The notes beneath the pieces are model-generated. The model had not been told where the DNA came from. It did not search any database and worked only from the letters and a program-made list of their open reading frames with translations. 35,770 nucleotides of DNA from an uncultured Clostridia bacterium. GTDB taxonomy: Bacteria > Bacillota > Clostridia > Oscillospirales > Acutalibacteraceae. Both the position numbers and the translations under genes were made by a program. Numbering within the stretch: position 1 is the first letter of the stretch; each line of letters begins with the position of its first letter. Below are positions 8,415 through 16,060 of the stretch, in pieces. The stretch covers positions 1-35,770 of the forward strand of contig CAMNHG010000002.1 of the NCBI GenBank assembly GCA_946539105.1, given 5' to 3'.

Positions 8415-9352
8415 TTTTTCACCTCGTTAATCACCGTAATCATATCGTCTTTTCCGTATCGCCTGTCGCACGGAAGCGGAAGTATATTTTCCGCAAAGTC
8501 ACGCGCGGATTCACATTCATTTACACGGCTGTTCAGCCAAAGAGTAGGAATATATATGCGTTTTTCCGCAAGCTGTTTTTTTATATTCATTCCGTTTTTT
8601 AGGTAGAGCGGATACGCGTACGGCCCTTTTACCGGCTTTATATCAAGCGGATTTATACTGTCAAAGGCATCTGAGAGCACCTCAAAGTTTTTCTCACGGG
8701 CAATACGCGCGCTTTCATAGTCGATTGCACCGAGAAGATTATGGGTAAGCCTCGACATATACTTTATATCGCTGTCGTAAAGCGATTTGTCGTTTTTCTT
8801 AAACACATCGTAATAATCGGAAGCGGAATCTCCCTCAAACCTTCCGAGCAGATGCTCCATTCTGCCCATTGAAATATCCGTGGGCAATTTTTCTTCAAGC
8901 ACCGCGTCTGTAGCAAGATACGCTCCGTCGGGAACTCCGAAAAACTTTCTGCACGAGTAGATGGTATCCGTATTCTCCGCGGGAGCCCGGTAAAAAGCCT
9001 GAACGTTATCGACTATAACATTCTTATATTTGTTTTTGAGGTCAAGTAAAACCGAATTGTCAAGCTGACCGTAATAGTTCACTGTATAAAGCCACGAATC
9101 CGGCTCTAAATCTGAATCTAAGCACGGCATAAAGCTGCTGTCAACAGAGTAAAATTCCGTTTTGCAGCCCTCTCTAACGCAGATGTTTTCCACCGATTCG
9201 CAAAGCCAGTACGGAAGATACAGTTTTTTTATTCCCCTTGCCCTAATTAAATAAGCCAGGGCGTACCTCGCGCTGTTGAGTGCCGTTAAGCCGGTGTAAT
9301 ATTCGTTGCTGATTAATTGTTCAAGCTCAGGATAGCCGCCGATTTCCTTCAT
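8402..9352 (-). CDS. PLP-dependent (fold type I) aminotransferase-like protein of unusual subtype
   Basis: GLTALNSARYALAYLIRARGIKKLYLPYWLCESV resembles a DegT N-terminus; DNVQAF then SCRKFFGVPDGAYL resembles a Schiff-base lysine region. Divergent and short. Confidence 0.65.
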   Translation of the reverse strand: MKEIGGYPELEQLISNEYYTGLTALNSARYALAYLIRARGIKKLYLPYWLCESVENICVREGCKTEFYSVDSSFMPCLDSDLEPDSWLYTVNYYGQLDNSVLLDLKNKYKNVIVDNVQAFYRAPAENTDTIYSCRKFFGVPDGAYLATDAVLEEKLPTDISMGRMEHLLGRFEGDSASDYYDVFKKNDKSLYDSDIKYMSRLTHNLLGAIDYESARIAREKNFEVLSDAFDSINPLDIKPVKGPYAYPLYLKNGMNIKKQLAEKRIYIPTLWLNSRVNECESARDFAENILPLPCDRRYGKDDMITVINEVKKCIV

Positions 9353-9353
9353 A

Positions 9354-10475
9354 TTAAATCAAATTCTTTTCTTTTAATTTTGCCGTATAGTATGTTTTCA
9401 GCCTTTCATTCTTCATAAACGGAACAACGTGCTGATATGTGCGGATTCCCGAATGGGAGTTGATTTCTATAATCTTAAATCCGTTGTCGGTTATAATTAC
9501 ATCGATACCGATATACGAAAGCTCTGACAGATACGAATGGATTTTTTTGCATACACTTACAATATCGTTCCAGTAAGGGATTTCGCCTGTAAGCAAGGCG
9601 TTTGAAACAGGATGACGGGTTAGATTCTCGTGATACTCGCCGTCCTTGTCCAGGTAATACGCGCTTTTAATTTCGCCGCGCTCAATATCAACGGCGGCGT
9701 TAACCCCTGCTGTTGAGTGGGCGACGTTAAAATCATTGCTGTCCATTCCCCATCGCATGAACGAGAACAAAAGCTCAATTTCACCGCTGTCCGTTCTTGC
9801 TGTTTGAATACGCAGGGTATGCGCTGCGGTTGAGCAAACCTTTTTATATTTTTCGCACTGGTCAACATGCTCAGTGATTAAGTATTCGCCGAGCGTGCCT
9901 AAAAAGCTGCCGAACTGCGCCTCGTCAAAGCGTTTATCATTTGCGAGATAACCGCCGTCCTCATACGCAAGGCGGTAAAAGCCGTCTCCTCCGCTGCCCT
10001 GGTTGGGCTTAGCGGCAAGTACCTTTTTACTTTTCAGCAAGGCTGTTAACGCGCCTGTATTGGCAACCGGATATTCAGCCGGAAAATCAGGCAGGCGGCG
10101 GATTTTGCCTCCGTCGTCAATCGCGGCGTAATAATTCGGCAGATACTCGCTGAACCTGTCGAGCACATAGCGCAAGGTCAGCTTGTCGTCAATCCACACC
10201 GAAAAACGGTTATTTAGCGGATAGAGCATATAATAATCGTAATCAGACAGATAGTCCCCGCAGTTTTCCTCAGTGAGCTTGTAATTATTGAGCTTTTGAG
10301 CCAGAAAACCTCGCTTCCATGCCCATCTTCTTTGCTTAAGGCTGAGGTGCTCGGGATTTACCAAAAGCTCCTTAATATAATCTTCTCTGAGGTCTCCTGC
10401 CATATAAGGGTGCATTCCCTTTGAGCAAAGCCTTTTGAAAACAATTCTTCTTAAAACTTTGTTAAATATACTCAT
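9354..10475 (-). CDS. ATP-grasp protein, sugar-transfer-associated ATP-grasp type
   Basis: VLAAKPNQGSGGDGFYRL, EYLITEHVDQCE, HTLRIQTARTDSGEI, YIGIDVIITDNGFKIIEINSHSG. Confidence 0.85.
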   Translation of the reverse strand: MSIFNKVLRRIVFKRLCSKGMHPYMAGDLREDYIKELLVNPEHLSLKQRRWAWKRGFLAQKLNNYKLTEENCGDYLSDYDYYMLYPLNNRFSVWIDDKLTLRYVLDRFSEYLPNYYAAIDDGGKIRRLPDFPAEYPVANTGALTALLKSKKVLAAKPNQGSGGDGFYRLAYEDGGYLANDKRFDEAQFGSFLGTLGEYLITEHVDQCEKYKKVCSTAAHTLRIQTARTDSGEIELLFSFMRWGMDSNDFNVAHSTAGVNAAVDIERGEIKSAYYLDKDGEYHENLTRHPVSNALLTGEIPYWNDIVSVCKKIHSYLSELSYIGIDVIITDNGFKIIEINSHSGIRTYQHVVPFMKNERLKTYYTAKLKEKNLI

Positions 10476-11674
10476 ACATTCACCTTAATCCACTTGCCGG
10501 GATTTTCTATCATTTCAAGCATTTGTTCCTGAGAATCAAAACGCATTACAAGACATCCCAAGGTTGAGGAAGAACCGACATACCTCGTCACGGAATCTCC
10601 GCTTTGAGCTGTAATGTGGTTTTCTAAAATATTATTAATTTCAACTTCAGAGTCTATTTCAATATTTTCGAGGACGCCGTCCTTGAAGCTGTGAACCGAG
10701 TAATACGCGCCGTAACCGTTAGGCGCGGTGTTTTCGGGAAGTTCAAAGCTGTCCCCCACAGCCGATAAAACCGAAATTCGCGCAAGGTTAACGCCTGTAA
10801 GATGTTCGATTACCTGGGGAATGTAGTTTCCGCCGTCGCGCGGAGCAACCTCCATCAAATAAACCCTGCCGTCCTTGCCGATTTTAATATCAAAATTATA
10901 GGTACAGGTTTTCATATTTAGCAGAGTAAGCAAACGCTGAATCTCCGCGTGGATTTTATCCTGTATATCACACGTAAGCACGGACGGAAAGCTGGCAGCG
11001 ACCGGCACAAAGGGATTTGCCGCCTCCAAATCAAAGTGGTCGTTGGCAAAGCATCTGAAAACGAGCTCACCGTCTACCGATAAGCCGTCTCCAGCGACCT
11101 GATAGCAGTCGCTTTCGACAAACTCTTCAATTACAATCGTGTGCGAACGCGAATAAGAAAAAGCGTTGTTAATTTTTTCATCCGCTTTTTCCCCTGCCTT
11201 AATCACGGCAACGCCCTTACTGCCCGAGGAATCTGCGGGCTTTACAACGACGGGGAATTTAAATCTGCCCGACGCAAGCCCTAACTGAGCCTGCAAAGCG
11301 TCGGAAAAGCCCATTGCAAACGGAGTCGCAAAGCCGTTATCCGCTAAAAAACGGCGAAACTTTGCCTTGTCGCACAGAATGTCAACTGAGCTGTACGGAT
11401 TTCCCGGAAGTCCGAGCTGTTCGGCTATATATGCCGCTGTAGGCGCGGCAGGATCGGAAGCGTAAGCCAAAACCCCGTCGGGCTTTTCCTCACGTGCCAC
11501 CTTTAGCACAGCCTCTTTGTCGGTAGTGCTGACAAGGTAAAACTTATCGGCGGCGTACTGCCCGGGATTGTCGGGCAAATAGTCGCACAAAACCGTGTAA
11601 TAGCCGTATTCCCTGGCTATATTTATAACGATAACCTGCTGAGCCGAACCGCCCAGCAAAAGCAATTTTTTCAT
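10472..11674 (-). CDS. ATP-grasp carboxylate-amine ligase-like protein
   Basis: KLLLLGGSAQQVIVINIAREYGYYTVLCDYLPDNPGQYAAD, FPVVVKPADSSGSKGVAVI, IVIEEFVESDCYQVAGDGL, YLMEVAPRDGGNYIPQ. Confidence 0.9.
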   Translation of the reverse strand: MKKLLLLGGSAQQVIVINIAREYGYYTVLCDYLPDNPGQYAADKFYLVSTTDKEAVLKVAREEKPDGVLAYASDPAAPTAAYIAEQLGLPGNPYSSVDILCDKAKFRRFLADNGFATPFAMGFSDALQAQLGLASGRFKFPVVVKPADSSGSKGVAVIKAGEKADEKINNAFSYSRSHTIVIEEFVESDCYQVAGDGLSVDGELVFRCFANDHFDLEAANPFVPVAASFPSVLTCDIQDKIHAEIQRLLTLLNMKTCTYNFDIKIGKDGRVYLMEVAPRDGGNYIPQVIEHLTGVNLARISVLSAVGDSFELPENTAPNGYGAYYSVHSFKDGVLENIEIDSEVEINNILENHITAQSGDSVTRYVGSSSTLGCLVMRFDSQEQMLEMIENPGKWIKVNV

Positions 11675-11725
11675 ATTAATTTTCCCGAAAACTTAACATT
11701 GTAATTTATCATTTACGCAAAGCCA

Positions 11726-12676
11726 CTAATTCTTTATCATTTTATTTTTTACCTTAGCAATAAACGGAAATGAATCTTTTATTTTTTGCTTCAGGTAGTG
11801 TTTTCTGCGTTTTTTCCAGTTATCCGGATAGAGCTTTTTTGCCTTCTTTATCTCTCTGTTAAGCATAAGATTCTCAAAATTCAAGCTATCACGCATTACA
11901 TCAAATGAAAAAGAAAATTGTTTGTTTGTATATTCATCATATATGTTTAACATATTTATAAATCTTTGATTAGCTTTATTTTTTTTTTCTGGATTTTCGT
12001 TATTTTTCCCTGTTACAGACTTTGCATTCACACGGTAAACAGACATCGGCTCTGCAAAAAAATATGCCTTGCCGTTAAGAGCCATATTAACTGCAAGAGG
12101 ATAATCCGCGCAAGGTTTATCCTTTACATCAGGAAAATCGCTGTTAATTGCCGCTTCTCTGCGAAACATAATAGACGCTGTTGGAAATATCCATTTTTCT
12201 ATTACTTCTTCGGTGCTTATTTCTCGGTCTGCTGTGATATTACTAAACAAACCCTTTTTATTTCCTCTTTCGTCAGCATAATAGGCATTGTGTCCGCAAA
12301 TAGTAAACTCGGGGTTATTCTCCAAAAAATCCGTTTGAATTTGCAGCTTTTCGGAAGATATCCAAAAATCATCACCCTCACATACTGCAATATATTCTCC
12401 TTTAGCCATTGGCATAAGGATATCATTCATCGCACTTACGCCTTTTGAATAAAGATTCTCTTCATGCAAAACTGCTCTAACAAGTTCGGGGTATTCGTTT
12501 TGATATTCCTCTATAATTTTAGTTGTTCCGTCGGTAGAAGCGTCATCATTAACAAGAATTTCATACTTAAAATTCACGTTTTGATTAATTAGACTTTCAA
12601 GACACTTTCTGATAAACGGCTTATGATTATATGCAATACAAAACACAGAAACCATTATTTTACCGGTATCATTCAA
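11726..12676 (-). CDS. Glycosyltransferase family 2
   Basis: MVSVFCIAYNHKPFIRKCLESLINQNVNFKYEILVNDDASTDGT. Confidence 0.93.
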   Translation of the reverse strand: MNDTGKIMVSVFCIAYNHKPFIRKCLESLINQNVNFKYEILVNDDASTDGTTKIIEEYQNEYPELVRAVLHEENLYSKGVSAMNDILMPMAKGEYIAVCEGDDFWISSEKLQIQTDFLENNPEFTICGHNAYYADERGNKKGLFSNITADREISTEEVIEKWIFPTASIMFRREAAINSDFPDVKDKPCADYPLAVNMALNGKAYFFAEPMSVYRVNAKSVTGKNNENPEKKNKANQRFINMLNIYDEYTNKQFSFSFDVMRDSLNFENLMLNREIKKAKKLYPDNWKKRRKHYLKQKIKDSFPFIAKVKNKMIKN

Positions 12677-12678
12677 AG

Positions 12679-13821
12679 TTATTTCTCCTTTATTATTTTT
12701 TTAAGAGAATCCGTAAATTCATAGTTGAGCTCACGAATCACGGAAAATGAATTGTTTTCATATTCATCTGAACTGACCGACATAATGGTTTGCGCCAGTG
12801 CCGACGGATTATCTCCGTAATAAAAGAAAATACAATCCGAAACTTTGCTTTCTCTCAACACAGGAATATCAACTGAAACTACTGTTAATCCGCAAGAAAA
12901 ATAAGAGAGCACTTTTGACGGGAAAGACGTATTGTTAAAGCCTTCATTTGGATTTTGAGAACTCACTCCGATATCACAGGAGCACAAAAAATCAATGTAT
13001 TCATCTCCGGATTTAATACCGTCATAGCTTACAACAGCTTTTGAACGAGAAGAAACATCATCAATAAGTTTTTTTATTGCATCAACTTCCTCAGGTGTTC
13101 CGAATCCGAGAATATGCATATGATATTTTTCTGTAAGAAACTCAGCTGAATTAATCGCCGTATAAGCACCTTTTTTAGTTTTATCAAAAGTGCCGGCATA
13201 AACACAGTGAATTTTCCCATCACCAAAATTGCTTTTCCTTTGATAGCTGTTATACTCGCCATAGTTTATAACAAACGGTTTCTTACCATTATTGACCGAA
13301 CGCTCAAGTATTTCGGAAGAAAAAATATAGCTGTCCGCTGTGTTCCTAAAAAATTTTATTTCTTTTTCGCTGCATTTTTTATCGCCTTTTACGTCTCCGT
13401 AAATTTCCTCAACCTCAATAATTAATCTAAACTTTTTGATTACTTTCGCAATTTTTAAAATAGTAATGGTTGACAAAGAATGATACGAGATTACTGTATC
13501 GTTCTTTTCAGTATTAAAAAGCAAAAACAAAAGCAGCTGAAGTCTGAGGAATACGATTGAGGCAACTCGAAAAAAAATATTTTTTCTTCCGGGAGAATAG
13601 AAAAGCTGCAGTTTTAGCTTATCACTCAAACTTATAATTTTTTTCGGGCAGGACTTTTGATTTAGCGTGGGACTTTTCGAAACAATGGTTACGCTGTATC
13701 CCAATCTGTTCAAGACTCCACTGATATAGTTGATTTTAGCTGCAGCAGAAGGCGCAAATCTTCTGTTTTCGTCTTTGTTTACGGGATGATTATATTCACC
13801 AATATAATAAATATTTTTCAA
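12679..13821 (-). CDS. Glycosyltransferase (GT-B, GT4-like)
   Basis: VYAGTFDKTKKGAYTAINSAEFL, HILGFG, DIGVSSQNPNEGFNNTSFPSKVLSYFSCGLTVVSV. Confidence 0.85.
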   Translation of the reverse strand: MKNIYYIGEYNHPVNKDENRRFAPSAAAKINYISGVLNRLGYSVTIVSKSPTLNQKSCPKKIISLSDKLKLQLFYSPGRKNIFFRVASIVFLRLQLLLFLLFNTEKNDTVISYHSLSTITILKIAKVIKKFRLIIEVEEIYGDVKGDKKCSEKEIKFFRNTADSYIFSSEILERSVNNGKKPFVINYGEYNSYQRKSNFGDGKIHCVYAGTFDKTKKGAYTAINSAEFLTEKYHMHILGFGTPEEVDAIKKLIDDVSSRSKAVVSYDGIKSGDEYIDFLCSCDIGVSSQNPNEGFNNTSFPSKVLSYFSCGLTVVSVDIPVLRESKVSDCIFFYYGDNPSALAQTIMSVSSDEYENNSFSVIRELNYEFTDSLKKIIKEK

Positions 13822-15023
13822 ACAGATTGTCCTTCCCTATACATATCAATATATTTTTGAAATTGATTTCTTTTTTCAAAGCGAGAAGCCTGTTCAATAC
13901 AATCAAAAGAATTAAACGGCTTTTCTTCGCAAACTTTCCTTATGCTTTGTTCCAGCGCACTATAATCATCCTTATCGACAATATATCCGCACTTTTCGTT
14001 GACGCACTCCGGACATCCACCGGTATTAAAGGTAACAACAGGGGTTCCGCATGCAAGTGCTTCAAGATTAGTCAGTCCCAAGACTTCTTCTCGGGTTGGG
14101 TTGACAAAAACATCCGCCTCTGTATAAAGCTCAGTAAGACGTTCTACATTGCTTGTCCTATTTATTGTAATTATATTATCCGGAATATCAGCTTTTCCGA
14201 TGTTGATTAATCCTACAAGAATAATCCTGTAATCATCAGGCAAAGACTTAGCTAAACGATAAAAAACGTCGAGCCCTTTTCGATTATTCCAAATATATGC
14301 AACGCCTAAAACAAGATACTTACCGTAACAGCCGTACTCTTTTTTTATATCACTGTTTGCCGGCTTAAAAACCTGTGTATCAATCCCGTTATGAATAACT
14401 CTTATTTCACAGTCCTTAAAAAACGAGCGTTTAGCTTCCTTGGCAATCCACCAAGACGGTGCTACAACAGTGAGTTGTTCTTTGTTCATTAATGAAACCA
14501 ACTCTTTTTTCTTCTCAAAAAGTTTTTTGCTTTTGTCAAAGAACCAAGAGTAGCTACTCTTTTGTGGGCAATGTTCGCATTTTGTTAACCATTTTTGACA
14601 ACCTATCATATCATAATGAGTGCAATAACCGGTAAAGCTCCAACAATCGTGAAAAGTCCAGTATATTTTAATATTTTTCTTTGTCAAGTAATCCAACAAC
14701 ATAGATAGATTGCAGTTGTGACCATGCAAATTATGCAGATGAACTATATCCGGAGAAATTCTTTCAAGCAACAAAATCAAGCGTTTTGTTGCGGATTTAC
14801 TATTAAATCCGTAATTTCCCAAAACTCTTGATTTTAGTGCTTCAATTTTAGTCTCAGCCCTGCTCATATAACTTTTTGCAAGAGGATATTGACTTGATCC
14901 CGCGCTATATATAATGTAATTTTCAACATTATTATAAGAAAGCAATTCGCTTACGGAAAGGCATATATTGCCCGTACTGCCAGAACCGCAGGTAACATTA
15001 ATTTGAACAACTTTCATAATCAA
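13818..15023 (-). CDS. Glycosyltransferase family 4
   Basis: VVQINVTCGSGSTGNICLSVSELL, PDIVHLHNLHGHNCN, ADVFVNPTREEVLGLTNLEALACGTPVVTFNTGGCPE. Confidence 0.93.
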   Translation of the reverse strand: MIMKVVQINVTCGSGSTGNICLSVSELLSYNNVENYIIYSAGSSQYPLAKSYMSRAETKIEALKSRVLGNYGFNSKSATKRLILLLERISPDIVHLHNLHGHNCNLSMLLDYLTKKNIKIYWTFHDCWSFTGYCTHYDMIGCQKWLTKCEHCPQKSSYSWFFDKSKKLFEKKKELVSLMNKEQLTVVAPSWWIAKEAKRSFFKDCEIRVIHNGIDTQVFKPANSDIKKEYGCYGKYLVLGVAYIWNNRKGLDVFYRLAKSLPDDYRIILVGLINIGKADIPDNIITINRTSNVERLTELYTEADVFVNPTREEVLGLTNLEALACGTPVVTFNTGGCPECVNEKCGYIVDKDDYSALEQSIRKVCEEKPFNSFDCIEQASRFEKRNQFQKYIDMYREGQSV

Positions 15024-15049
15024 GCCTCACTCGTCCTATTATCGGTTCA

Positions 15050-15077
15050 GCCACACGGGGCATAAACCCCGTGTGGC
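15050..15077 (-). other. Strong 11-bp GC-rich intergenic hairpin within the EPS transcription unit
   Basis: gccacacgggg (15050-15060), cataaa, ccccgtgtggc (15067-15077). No U-tract follows on the minus strand. Confidence 0.8.
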
Positions 15078-15129
15078 CTAACGCATAAATTATAATATTA
15101 TACTGTCAGTTTACAGCATAATCTTAATA

Positions 15130-16060
15130 TTACTCAAGAACAAGATGACCGGCAGCATCAAAGTACTGATAGGTCTTGCCGATGCTCTGTCCTTCAGGCT
15201 TTAAGCCGTTGTCTGTGTTAACAAACTTCTTAACATCCTTAACAATCTTACCGCCGTCGTTTACATAATAGTAGTAACCATCAGAGTAAATCAATCCTTT
15301 GTAAGGAACAGTATATCCGTTCTCGTAGTAGTAGTCGCCGATAAGACCATTCTTAACGGCTTCAAATACCAAACGACCGTCAGCGTCAAAGTGCTGAGTT
15401 GTCTTTCCGATATTCTTTCCGCCGGGTCTTAAGCCGTTATCGGTATTGACATACTTGTCCATATCCTTAACAATCTTACCACCATCGTTAACATAATAAT
15501 AATCGCCATCAACCTCGATAAGTCCTTTGTACGGTACAGCGTAGCCGTTCTCATAGTAGTAATCGCCAATAAGACCGTTCTTAGCAGTTTCATATACCAA
15601 ATGACCGTCAGCGTCAAAGTGCTGAGTTGTCTTTCCGATATTCTTTCCGCCGGGTCTTAACCCGTTGTCGGTATTGATGTACTTATCAGTATCCTTAACG
15701 ATTTTACCGCCATCATTTACATAATAGTAATTGCCGTCAGACTCAATAAGGCCCTTGTACGGTACAGTGTAGCCGTTCTCATAGTAGTAGTTGCCGATTA
15801 GACCGTTCTTAACATCCTGATTAATAACCATACGTCCGTCAGTGTCAAAGTGCTGAGTTGTCTTTGCAACAGACTTGCCATTTACAAGAAGTCCGTTATC
15901 TTTATTGATGTATTTGTCGTTATCCTTAACTACACGACCACCGTCGTTAACGTAGTAGTAAGAACCGTCAACCTTAACCAAGCCATAGTAAGGAACAGTA
16001 TAACCATCTACCAGATAGTATGTCTCGCCCTTTGTATTATACAAGCCGTTAGCGTTTCCG
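15130..16060 (-). repeat. In-gene tandem repeats of about 228 bp (76 aa)
   Basis: The ccgttctcNtagtagtag landmark recurs at 15317, 15545 and 15773 (228-nt steps), with a diverged copy about 231 nt on at ~16004. Protein unit: NGLIGDYYYENGYTVPYKGLIESDGNYYYVNDGGKIVKDTDKYINTDNGLRPGGKNIGKTTQHFDADGHLVYE. Confidence 0.9.

Noticed and set aside
15130-16060. Repeats considered as a CRISPR-like array
   Set aside because: The 228-bp units are in-frame protein repeats with no unique spacers and no cas genes.
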